Positions 1 through 6,344 of a stretch of 11,840 bases of DNA are shown here, piece by piece. The notes under the pieces were generated by a model. The model was not told where the DNA came from. It made no database searches and saw only the letters and a program-made list of their open reading frames with translations. Source of the stretch: JADJLQ01 sp964396995. Its GTDB lineage: Bacteria > Bacteroidota > Bacteroidia > Chitinophagales > Saprospiraceae. The stretch is from positions 1 through 11,840 of the forward strand of contig CAYNIG010000139.1 in NCBI GenBank assembly GCA_964396995.1, given 5' to 3'. Each line of letters starts with the position of its first letter. Within the stretch, counting starts at the first letter, position 1. Both the position numbers and the translations under genes were made by a program.

Positions 1-222
1 TTTATCGCCTATCCGGTATTGAAAGGTTGAATCTGCCGGAGACTTATCCGGGTTCCACTGAAAATAAATCGTTTTATTATCCTTGTCCCACTGAATATTT
101 CCCGGAGAGGAGCCAATCCATTTGGGATCCTGCATTATTTTATCTACAGTGAGAGACGATAAGTGAGTTTGAGCAAGGAGATTTCCCAGTGAGAGAAGAA
201 TAAAATAAAAAACTATTTTCAT
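1..222 (-). CDS. S9-family (prolyl oligopeptidase/DPP IV-like) peptidase, N-terminal part only
   Basis: The first 74 codons of a gene that runs off the left edge of the window; the frame is open to base 1. Reading starts at the ATG at 222-220. Residues 1-17 form a signal peptide: a Lys, a hydrophobic run, then LLAQ with likely cleavage before Q18. The product should therefore be exported, to the periplasm or outer surface. The next stretch, LTVDKIMQDPKWIGSSPGN (residues 24-42), and the following W..D..TIYFQWNP region are typical of the opening of the beta-propeller domain in Bacteroidota S9 peptidases, which trim dipeptides or cleave after proline. The catalytic Ser-Asp-His domain would lie outside the window, so activity cannot be judged. 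It is divergent from the lipoprotein gene at 376. Family assignment comes from recalled similarity of this short N-terminus and is fairly good, not certain. Confidence 0.6.
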   Translation of the reverse strand, partial: MKIVFYFILLSLGNLLAQTHLSSLTVDKIMQDPKWIGSSPGNIQWDKDNKTIYFQWNPDKSPADSTFQYRIGDK

Positions 223-328
223 AAATACGGTTTAATGCCTGCAAGATAAGAATACTGATATTTTACGGAAAGGATTTATTGATCGGGTTACCAAAGCCGT
301 TTATCGATTTTTTGCGCAACTAAGGAAT

Positions 329-360
329 TTTGAAAGGTTAAAATGTATTGAATACTTTAC
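329..360 (+). promoter_or_regulatory. Weak candidate promoter for the lipoprotein gene
   Basis: TTTG at 329-332 is followed after 20 bases by TACTTTAC at 353-360, which matches the Bacteroidota -7 box TAnnTTTG at four of its six fixed positions. The spacing suits a -33/-7 pair and would give a leader of roughly 10-15 bases before the ATG at 376. The imperfect -7 box keeps confidence low. No convincing box was found for the divergent S9 peptidase gene in the same 153-base gap. Confidence 0.2.
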
Positions 361-375
361 AAAACATTTAATTCT

Positions 376-984
376 ATGAAATTTTTCTATTTCTCCTTGC
401 TTATTTTGTTCACCTTGAGTACCTCCTGTAAATCTGAACGACACGACAATCACGACGATAAAATTGCAAATGATGAAAAATCCAATTCCCAAGAGGAAAA
501 CGGGGAAGATAAAAATAGCGACTTTGATTTTAAAGAAGGCGAATTGCTGCCCGTGAGTGAGCTAAAATCCCTTTTTCCGAAATCATTTGGTGGATTAGAC
601 AGGCAAACATTAAAGGGAGAAAGTACTGGCGCCTTCGGTTTTAATTTGGCTACCGTAAAGTCAGAATACGAAAAAGGGGAAAAAGAAATCACCCTTGAGC
701 TAATAGATTTTGGCGGCATTCCGGCAGTGGCCCAGGTCATTGCTGCCTGGTCCAAATCAGATATATTCCATGAAGACGAAGATGGATATGAAAAAGTAGC
801 CGAATGGAAAGGACACAAATCATTTGAAAAATCAGATACAAAGGATAATAATTCTTCCCTAGCGATTTTATATAAAAACAGATTTTTGGTTTCGGCCTCA
901 GGTAAAAACATCCCACTCGATGATCTGAAAGATTATCTTGATGATGATTTTATGGACGAGCTGGATGACCTGAATATCGACTAA
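376..984 (+). CDS. Putative lipoprotein of unknown function with an acidic linker
   Basis: A 202-residue protein I do not recognise as a named family. Residues 1-17 are a lipoprotein signal peptide (MKFF, then a hydrophobic run) ending in STSC, so C18 should be the lipidated cysteine and the mature protein membrane-anchored. Residues 19-55 are highly charged and dominated by D, E, N, K and S, with no hydrophobic core, so they look like a flexible acidic tether. Charged residues right after the lipidated Cys are compatible with the surface-export signals known for some Bacteroidota lipoproteins, but the match is loose. Residues 58-190 look like one small globular domain: ITLELIDFGG at 105-114, W125, and NRFLVSASG at 168-176. 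The C-terminal tail is again acidic. The gene stands alone and ends only 9 bases from the convergent HAD gene. No function is proposed. Confidence 0.75.
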   Translation: MKFFYFSLLILFTLSTSCKSERHDNHDDKIANDEKSNSQEENGEDKNSDFDFKEGELLPVSELKSLFPKSFGGLDRQTLKGESTGAFGFNLATVKSEYEKGEKEITLELIDFGGIPAVAQVIAAWSKSDIFHEDEDGYEKVAEWKGHKSFEKSDTKDNNSSLAILYKNRFLVSASGKNIPLDDLKDYLDDDFMDELDDLNID

Positions 985-993
985 GATATATTT

Positions 994-1692
994 TCAAAGT
1001 ATCCTTTCAAGATCTTTCAAGGAGTGGATACGATGATCATGAGGTACGGTGGTCTCTTTTTTATTATGATCCATATAAATACTGGCGATACCGGCATTGA
1101 AAGCACCTAATAAATCTGCTTCCGGACTATCTCCGATCATTATACAAAACTCTTTTGAGGTACCGGCCTCCTGTATACCCAGTTGAAAAATTTTCGCATC
1201 GGGTTTAATAAATCCAGTTCGTTCTGAGGTGATGATATTCTTAAAAAACCGGTCCAGGTTAGAGTGTTTAAGTTTGCGGTGTTGAGTGATTTCAAAACCA
1301 TTGGATATAATATGCAGATTATATTCTTTTTGAGTAAGATATTCGAGTATTTCTCTTGTGTAGGGAAACAGGTTAGTGCATTCAGGTAAAAATCCGAGAT
1401 ATACCTGGCTCATGTGCTTTGCTTTATTTATATCACCGAGACTAAAATCTTGTAGGGTTTCGTACATTCTTTTCCATTTAAGATCCTCCTGGCTGATGCC
1501 CCCCCTGCTATACAAATCCCAGTAATATTGATTGTGCTTTAAATAATGAGCATGAAAATCATGAAAACCCACCGAAAGTTCTTTATTTATACCTGAAGCA
1601 AGAAACATTTTTTCAAATGCCTCATAGGAATTCTTATCAAAGTCCCATATGGTATGATCCAGGTCGAAAAAAATATGCTGATAAGAGCTCAA
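994..1692 (-). CDS. yjjG: HAD-superfamily hydrolase, YjjG-type noncanonical pyrimidine nucleotidase
   Basis: A 232-residue HAD phosphatase with a helical cap. All four HAD motifs are present: DLDHT with nucleophile D10 and acid/base D12; S130-N131-G132; K163 in IKPDAKIF; and the Mg-binding GDSPEAD with D188 and D193. The overall layout resembles the YjjG/YfnB family, which dephosphorylates pyrimidine nucleoside monophosphates, including noncanonical ones. The start is forced: an in-frame TGA lies two codons upstream, and the next in-frame ATG (codon 29) falls after the catalytic D10. Translation must therefore begin at the TTG at 1692-1690. That TTG overlaps the psd stop codon as TTGA, so translation is probably coupled to psd. 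It is likely the last gene of the phospholipid cluster. The exact substrate is inferred from family resemblance; other small phosphate esters are possible. Confidence 0.85.
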   Translation of the reverse strand: MSSYQHIFFDLDHTIWDFDKNSYEAFEKMFLASGINKELSVGFHDFHAHYLKHNQYYWDLYSRGGISQEDLKWKRMYETLQDFSLGDINKAKHMSQVYLGFLPECTNLFPYTREILEYLTQKEYNLHIISNGFEITQHRKLKHSNLDRFFKNIITSERTGFIKPDAKIFQLGIQEAGTSKEFCIMIGDSPEADLLGAFNAGIASIYMDHNKKETTVPHDHRIHSLKDLERIL

Positions 1693-2342
1693 GATTCAAC
1701 TCTGGCTATAGTAGATAAATTCCCCTGCACTATATCATTTATTTTGACTTCTATCTTGGCATCCAATGGCAAATACAGATCCACCCTGGACCCAAATCGA
1801 ATAAACCCCAGTTCTTCTCCCTGCACCACCTCGTCGGAAATTTTTAAATAATTAATTATCCTTCTGGCCATTGCGCCTGCGATTTGTACTACGCCTACTT
1901 TATATTTACCCTGATCGATTACAGCAAAATGTCGTTCATTTTCAGTGGATGATTTTGGATCCCAGGCCACCAAAAACTTGCCGGGAAAGTAGTGATTGTA
2001 AATCACTTTCCCACTTACCGGTACCCTGTTTACATGTACATTCAGAGGTGACATAAAAATGGATACTTGTTTTCTTTTGTCCTTAAAATAAACGGTCTCT
2101 ACCATATCTTCTATTACTACTACTTTGCCATCACAGGGAGCATATATAATGTCGTCGCCAGGCAAAGGAATTACTCTGACCGGGTCCCTAAAAAACCAAA
2201 GTACCCAGGCGAAATAAAGGGATAATAATAATAAAACCGGTATGGTCAGTATATGCAAAAAATTGATGACTAAAGTGGCTAATAATACAATTACGATGGC
2301 ACTGATAAGGATTATTTTATATCCCTCTTTGTGAATATTCAT
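1689..2342 (-). CDS. psd: Phosphatidylserine decarboxylase, short membrane-anchored form
   Basis: A 217-residue proenzyme that decarboxylates phosphatidylserine to phosphatidylethanolamine, the final step of the CDP-diacylglycerol route to PE. Residues 10-50 hold one or two membrane segments that anchor it to the inner membrane. The catalytic part follows: RDPVR at 52-56, APCDGKV at 68-74 with conserved D71, MSPLNVHVNRVP at 97-108 with H103, and the self-cleavage site RFGSR, where cut at G184/S185 turns S185 into the pyruvoyl cofactor of the small alpha chain. The length fits the short Psd class found in many non-enteric bacteria. ATG at 2342 is the natural start. It lies 71 bases downstream of cdsA on the same strand and overlaps the HAD gene by 4 bases. 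A -7-like box sits just upstream, so it may also have its own promoter. Confidence 0.93.
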   Translation of the reverse strand: MNIHKEGYKIILISAIVIVLLATLVINFLHILTIPVLLLLSLYFAWVLWFFRDPVRVIPLPGDDIIYAPCDGKVVVIEDMVETVYFKDKRKQVSIFMSPLNVHVNRVPVSGKVIYNHYFPGKFLVAWDPKSSTENERHFAVIDQGKYKVGVVQIAGAMARRIINYLKISDEVVQGEELGFIRFGSRVDLYLPLDAKIEVKINDIVQGNLSTIARVES

Positions 2343-2350
2343 AGATGGTG

Positions 2351-2358
2351 CAAATATA
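2351..2358 (-). promoter_or_regulatory. Candidate -7 promoter box ahead of psd
   Basis: On the minus strand the sequence is TATATTTG, a perfect match to the Bacteroidota -7 consensus TAnnTTTG, ending 8 bases before the psd ATG at 2342. No TTG/TTTG at the usual 17-23 base distance is evident; the nearest TTTG is 30 bases upstream. The following bases, TATATTTGCACC, are identical to those at the rpmI promoter. It would give psd and the HAD gene an internal promoter with a very short leader. Confidence 0.4.
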
Positions 2359-2413
2359 GTGAAATAACTGCAGGGGTTGCATTTGTGCCAAACTCACAGA
2401 GGCTCTCTGAAGT

Positions 2414-3247
2414 CTATTTCCAAAAGAGAAAAATAATAAGACTGGAAGCAGGCAAAAGAAAAATGAAGGCATCAAATCTGTCTAAGAATCCTCCGTGACC
2501 CGGAAGGCTGGTCCCTGAATCCTTTACCCCATATCGTCTCTTTATCATAGATTCAAATAAATCTCCTCCGGTAGCCAGGATAGAGACCAGAAATCCATAG
2601 ATCACCCATTGTATTGGATTAAGATAATGAAGGTATAGGGAGATTGCAAGGGCACCTAAAATGGTGAATAACAGACCACCTAAAAAACCCTCAAATGTTT
2701 TTTTGGGTGAGATTTCTTTGTACAATGGCCGTTTGCCAATAAGCCGGCCAGTAAAGTAGGCCATAATATCATTACACCAGATTAAAATCAACAAAGTCAG
2801 CGGTTTCCACATTTGATACGAACCCTGGTAATTACAAACCCAGTAAAACAAGAGCAAAGGAAATCCGATATAGATCAATGCCATACTATAAGCCTGGTAA
2901 TAGCGCCAATCACCCATTACATTTTGGGTTAAAAGGTAAAGGAAAATAAGGGATGAGAAGAACAGTGATCCGATCAGGCTATATACCAGGGAATGATCTA
3001 TAAATACATTGGACAGAATCAGATATAAAATTAAGGGTAGTATGCTCCCTGATGCAGCTAGCCTTACCATCAAAACAGGGTTATTAATTTCTGCCCCATG
3101 GAGGGCTAATTTCAGATATTCCGTTGAAGAAAAATATCCTATGATGAGAAGTATTATTCCAAAAGTCAGATCGGAATAATAAATTCCGCTGATGACTACC
3201 AGCCCCAGTACAAGGGCAGTGATCAATCGTAAAGGTAAATCATTCAT
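2414..3247 (-). CDS. cdsA: Phosphatidate cytidylyltransferase (CDP-diacylglycerol synthase)
   Basis: A 277-residue polytopic inner-membrane enzyme that combines CTP and phosphatidic acid to give CDP-diacylglycerol and pyrophosphate, the branch-point precursor of bacterial phospholipids. The CDS family signature is complete near the C-terminus, residues 233-259: S-M-I-K-R-R, then K242-D243, the P-G-H-G-G block and D256-R-F-D259. A second conserved segment has D160 followed by AYFTGRLIGKRP and SPKKTFEGFLGG (180-191). Around seven to eight hydrophobic stretches fill the rest, and the length is normal for the family. The ATG at 3247 overlaps the stop codon of the CPBP gene by one base (TAATG), so the two are translationally coupled. 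psd follows after 71 bases. Confidence 0.95.
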   Translation of the reverse strand: MNDLPLRLITALVLGLVVISGIYYSDLTFGIILLIIGYFSSTEYLKLALHGAEINNPVLMVRLAASGSILPLILYLILSNVFIDHSLVYSLIGSLFFSSLIFLYLLTQNVMGDWRYYQAYSMALIYIGFPLLLFYWVCNYQGSYQMWKPLTLLILIWCNDIMAYFTGRLIGKRPLYKEISPKKTFEGFLGGLLFTILGALAISLYLHYLNPIQWVIYGFLVSILATGGDLFESMIKRRYGVKDSGTSLPGHGGFLDRFDAFIFLLPASSLIIFLFWK

Positions 3248-4137
3248 TAAGATAGGTTTTCAGAAATGGAAGCAGCATTTTCTGCATCGTTCGTTTTGTT
3301 TGCTTTTCTTTGTATAAACCAATAGCCTACAGCAAAAGATAAAATTACAGAGGCGATTAAGTAGTACCACTCCACTGATATAGTGCTTTCTAGATCCTCA
3401 GTAGCCATAGCAGGATTAAAATAGGTAATGAGCACCTGCATTCCATTATTAAAAGCATGAACTAATATTGGAACCCAAAGAGTACCTGTCCAAAAATACA
3501 ATAAACCAAGTATTAATCCTAAAAACATACGGGGCAGAAAACCTTCAAATTGAAAGTGAAATGCACTAAATATGACGGAAGCTAGGATAATGGCAACATA
3601 AGGGGATTTGAAATAGCGGCTCAGTTCTTTTTGAATAATCCCCCTGAAAATCAATTCTTCTCCAATACCTGGAATGATAGCGATTACGATGAGATTTAAA
3701 ATCAGACTGGCCAGGCTGTTCATCGTAAGCAGTTTCTTAAGCAGTTCTGCGGTCTGTGCTTCTGCGTTTGACATCCAATCAGGCAAATCCCACAGTTTAT
3801 TTATTTCATAGGATTTGGCCACAATAGGGTAGGTTACTAAAAGAAAGAGGATGCCCATAGCGATGTATTGCCATCGAACAAAGGACTTCAAATCAAGCCC
3901 CTTGAATAAATTCCGCTTATAGTGAATGTATCCCCAAGCCAATCCGGGTAATATAAACATGGTCAGATGATTGATGAGTAATATAGCTCTCGTCAGCATA
4001 GTATTATCTCCCATCAGTACTTCCGGTTTTAATAATCCCATTATCCCATGTCCTGAGGAAAGGGATAAGATGATCATAGGTATAAAGCCCAAAAACACTC
4101 CTATGCAAATCAAAATAAACAATATAAAAAGTCGCAT
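3247..4137 (-). CDS. CPBP-family intramembrane glutamic endopeptidase (Abi/CAAX protease-like)
   Basis: A 296-residue integral membrane protein of the CPBP (CAAX protease and bacteriocin-processing, Rce1/Abi) family. The three catalytic motifs sit in the C-terminal half: GEELIFRG with E160, E161 and R165; SAFHFQFEGF with H194; and HAFNN with H227 and N231. About eight hydrophobic segments are visible, and the last 20 residues are a polar tail. In Rce1-type enzymes the glutamates and histidines activate water for peptide cleavage inside the membrane; the substrate here is unknown. It is the first gene of the minus-strand phospholipid cluster, joined to cdsA by a TAATG overlap and divergent from pdxJ across 50 bases. 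That coupling suggests a membrane-related housekeeping role rather than bacteriocin immunity, but this is inference. Confidence 0.88.
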   Translation of the reverse strand: MRLFILFILICIGVFLGFIPMIILSLSSGHGIMGLLKPEVLMGDNTMLTRAILLINHLTMFILPGLAWGYIHYKRNLFKGLDLKSFVRWQYIAMGILFLLVTYPIVAKSYEINKLWDLPDWMSNAEAQTAELLKKLLTMNSLASLILNLIVIAIIPGIGEELIFRGIIQKELSRYFKSPYVAIILASVIFSAFHFQFEGFLPRMFLGLILGLLYFWTGTLWVPILVHAFNNGMQVLITYFNPAMATEDLESTISVEWYYLIASVILSFAVGYWFIQRKANKTNDAENAASISENLS

Positions 4138-4150
4138 TATGCGAAGATAG

Positions 4151-4158
4151 TATATTTG
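4151..4158 (+). promoter_or_regulatory. Candidate -7 promoter box for pdxJ
   Basis: TATATTTG is a perfect TAnnTTTG box, placed 29 bases before the pdxJ ATG, which would give a leader of about 20-25 bases. No clear TTG lies 17-23 bases upstream, where the sequence belongs to the start of the divergent CPBP gene. The 50-base divergent gap must hold the starts of both transcripts. Confidence 0.4.
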
Positions 4159-4187
4159 TATTTCAGCATTTAAAAATCAATAAGTAA

Positions 4188-4904
4188 ATGACCAAACTCA
4201 GCGTAAATCTGAACAAAATTGCACTCATCCGTAATTCCCGTGGCCACAATTTACCCGACCTGATGAAAGTGGCTATTGACTGCGAAAGCTATGGTGCTCA
4301 GGGTATTACTATTCATCCACGCCCAGACCAGAGGCATGCAAAATACAGCGATGTGCCGTTGCTCAAAGAGATTGTGACGACGGAATTGAATATTGAAGGT
4401 TTCCCTTCTGAGGACTTTATGCAGGTAGTATTAAGACACAAGCCAGACCAGGTGACTTTGGTCCCTGACGAACCAGGAGCTCTAACTTCAGATCATGGAT
4501 GGGATACCATATCAAGGAAAAACTACCTCATTGAAATCATCAAAAGATTGCAGGGAGAAGGGATAAGAACTTCCATTTTTGTAGATCCTGACCCCAGGTG
4601 GGTGCAGGGTGCTAAAGAAACAGGGACAGATAGGGTAGAGCTCTACACCGGCCCCTATGCTGAAGATTATGATGTAGACCACGATAAAGCAGTAAATCCG
4701 TATGTGGAAGCTGCCATAGAGGCGAATAAACTAGGTATTGGGATTAATGCCGGACACGATCTCAGTTTATATAATCTCCGTTTTTTTAATACCGCAGTGC
4801 CCGGGCTTTTGGAAGTATCCATTGGTCATGCCTTAATTTGCGATGCTTTGTATTTTGGACTGGAAACTACTATAAAAAAATATTTGGATCGATTGGCAGA
4901 TTAA
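4188..4904 (+). CDS. pdxJ: Pyridoxine 5'-phosphate synthase
   Basis: A 238-residue TIM-barrel enzyme that condenses 1-deoxy-D-xylulose 5-phosphate with 3-amino-1-hydroxyacetone 1-phosphate to pyridoxine 5'-phosphate, the ring-closing step of the DXP-dependent vitamin B6 pathway. Family features are all present: the start MTKLSVNLNKIALIRNSRG; IHPRPDQRH with H43, R45 and H50; the catalytic Glu in LNIEG (E70); LVPDEP at 91-96; ELYTGPYA with E151; INAGHDLSLYN with H190; and the phosphate-binding SIGHAL at 211-216. The length matches the family. ATG at 4188 fits the usual N-terminus. No other vitamin B6 gene lies nearby. The downstream permease gene on the same strand is 117 bases away, across an inverted repeat, so the two need not be one operon. 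Confidence 0.96.
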   Translation: MTKLSVNLNKIALIRNSRGHNLPDLMKVAIDCESYGAQGITIHPRPDQRHAKYSDVPLLKEIVTTELNIEGFPSEDFMQVVLRHKPDQVTLVPDEPGALTSDHGWDTISRKNYLIEIIKRLQGEGIRTSIFVDPDPRWVQGAKETGTDRVELYTGPYAEDYDVDHDKAVNPYVEAAIEANKLGIGINAGHDLSLYNLRFFNTAVPGLLEVSIGHALICDALYFGLETTIKKYLDRLAD

Positions 4905-4935
4905 ATATTCCCCCTGCATCTAATAGTTTAACAGA

Positions 4936-4981
4936 TTAAGGCTCAAAATGGCCACGTTGATCGATAGTTTTTGAGGCTTAA
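4936..4981 (+). repeat. Imperfect 13-bp inverted repeat between pdxJ and the permease gene
   Basis: The left arm TTAAGGCTCAAAA (4936-4948) and right arm TTTTGAGGCTTAA (4969-4981) pair at 12 of 13 positions with a single G-G mismatch, around a 20-base loop. It starts 31 bases after the pdxJ stop and ends 40 bases before the permease ATG. No run of T follows the right arm, so it is not a standard intrinsic terminator. It may be a weak terminator or an operator, since the right arm overlaps the putative -33 box of the permease gene. Confidence 0.5.
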
Positions 4982-5001
4982 ATATTTAAAGTATACATTT
5001 A
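4970..5001 (+). promoter_or_regulatory. Weak candidate promoter for the ABC permease gene
   Basis: TTTG at 4970-4973, then a 20-base spacer, then TACATTTA at 4994-5001, which differs from TAnnTTTG only in the last base. The predicted leader before the ATG at 5022 would be about 15 bases. The -33 box lies within the right arm of the inverted repeat. Confidence 0.25.
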
Positions 5002-5021
5002 TATCACGCTTAAAGAAAATC

Positions 5022-6269
5022 ATGTTTTTAAGGTTATTATACGAAGGTGTCCTGCAGTCTTTTGGTCAATTGGTGGCTAATAAACTTCGTACATTCCTTT
5101 CCTTATTGGGTATATCCATAGGTATATTCTGCATTATTGCGGTATTAAGCGCAGTAGATTCATTGGAAGATAATATCAAAGGTAGTTTTGAAAAACTTGG
5201 TAATGATGTACTTTATGTAACGAAAATGCCCTGGAATGAAGATCCGAGTCAAAATTACTTTAAATATCTCCGTAGACCCAATGCTAATCATAATGAACTG
5301 GTGGCTATGAAAGCCAGAGTCAAAAATGCATCTTTAGCAGCTTTACAGGTATTTATCGGTGGGGCAAATCTTAAGTATAAAAACAACAGCATAAGTGGTG
5401 CTTTTATACTTGCTGTGAGCTATGATTATAATGATATGTTCAAAATTGAATACCAGGCGGGCCGTTTTTTAACTCCTTATGAATATGAAACAGGTGCTGA
5501 TAAAATGGTGATTGGAGCCGAGATCGCAGAGACATTATTTGGATCGCTGGACCCTATTGGAAAAACCATCCGAATGAAGGACCGGCAGATGGAGGTAGTT
5601 GGTGTGATTAAAAAATCAGGTAAAGATCTTATTAACCCCGCCGATTTTGATCAGGGAGTCCTCGTAGGATACAACGCAGCAAAAAAACTGGCCAATCTCA
5701 GAACCAATCGGCTTTTTGGTACCAATCTAATGGTTAAAGCAGCGCCCGGTGCCGATCTTGAAGATCTTAAAGCTGAAGTCACTTCGGTGCTAAAAGCGGA
5801 ACGAAGACAAAAACCTTACGAACAGGCCAGTTTCAGTATAAATGAAATGTCTATACTTACCAATATACTGGATAGTTTTTTCAGTGTACTCAATATAGTA
5901 GGAATTGTAATTGGATTCTTTGCCATCCTTATCGGAATGTTTTCTGTAGCTAACATTATGTTTGTATCGGTCAAAGAAAGGACGAATATTATAGGCATCA
6001 AAAAAGCACTGGGTGCCAGGAGGTATTTTATCCTCCTGGAATTTTTGATAGAAGCAGTGGTACTTTGTATCATAGGTGGTCTGATGGGACTCACTATGGT
6101 GTTTATTATTTTGAAAATATTATCTTCCGTATTTGGCTATACCATGTTTTTATCTGCCGGTAATATTGCCATAGGGGTTGGATTGTCTGTTTTCATTGGT
6201 GTTCTGTCAGGTCTTATACCAGCTCTACAGGCATCTAAATTGGATCCGGTTGAAGCGATCAGGAAGTGA
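5022..6269 (+). CDS. MacB/FtsX-type ABC transporter permease
   Basis: A 415-residue inner-membrane permease of the MacB/LolC/FtsX superfamily. Residues 20-48 hold ANKLRTFLSLLGISIGIFCIIAVLS split between a short coupling helix and the first membrane segment. A large extracytoplasmic MacB-type periplasmic core domain follows (about 50-280). Three more membrane segments lie near 290-318, 340-366 and 383-402. Between segments two and three is SVKERTNIIGIKKALGARR (316-334), the cytoplasmic loop that contacts the ATPase, and the protein ends with the family tail ASKLDPVEAIRK. I place the start at the ATG at 5022; a longer in-frame reading from a TTG at 4971 adds 17 residues unlike the family. No ATPase or membrane-fusion gene is in the window, so the partner and substrate (efflux, lipoprotein release or another mechanotransmission role) are unknown. 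Confidence 0.88.
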   Translation: MFLRLLYEGVLQSFGQLVANKLRTFLSLLGISIGIFCIIAVLSAVDSLEDNIKGSFEKLGNDVLYVTKMPWNEDPSQNYFKYLRRPNANHNELVAMKARVKNASLAALQVFIGGANLKYKNNSISGAFILAVSYDYNDMFKIEYQAGRFLTPYEYETGADKMVIGAEIAETLFGSLDPIGKTIRMKDRQMEVVGVIKKSGKDLINPADFDQGVLVGYNAAKKLANLRTNRLFGTNLMVKAAPGADLEDLKAEVTSVLKAERRQKPYEQASFSINEMSILTNILDSFFSVLNIVGIVIGFFAILIGMFSVANIMFVSVKERTNIIGIKKALGARRYFILLEFLIEAVVLCIIGGLMGLTMVFIILKILSSVFGYTMFLSAGNIAIGVGLSVFIGVLSGLIPALQASKLDPVEAIRK

Positions 6270-6344
6270 GCGATTTGGTTTCAAAAACAATATCATGTTG
6301 GTAGTCATTCTTATACCTGGAATCATTCAGCGGGAGATAAAATC

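Noticed and set aside
450..911. 153-codon minus-strand open frame antisense to the lipoprotein gene
   Set aside because: Its product is Ser/Pro/Phe-rich with no recognisable domain, as expected for the complement of a Lys/Asp/Glu-rich gene; the plus frame has a clear lipoprotein signal.
997..1032. GTATCC/GGATAC inverted repeat and repeated CTTTCAAG at the 3' end of the HAD gene, considered as a terminator
   Set aside because: Six pairs around a loop of more than 20 bases, no T run, and it lies within the coding sequence.
4133..4143. Palindrome CGCATTATGCG across the CPBP start codon
   Set aside because: Arms of only five bases, easily due to chance, and part of it is coding; not strong enough to call an operator.
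4971..5021. 17-codon upstream extension of the permease from a TTG
   Set aside because: The ATG at 5022 begins the standard MFLRLLYE opening of the family, and the extension overlaps the inverted repeat and the candidate promoter.
6270..6344. Gap between the convergent permease and hydrolase genes, checked for a shared terminator
   Set aside because: No stem with an adjacent T run could be found on either strand.
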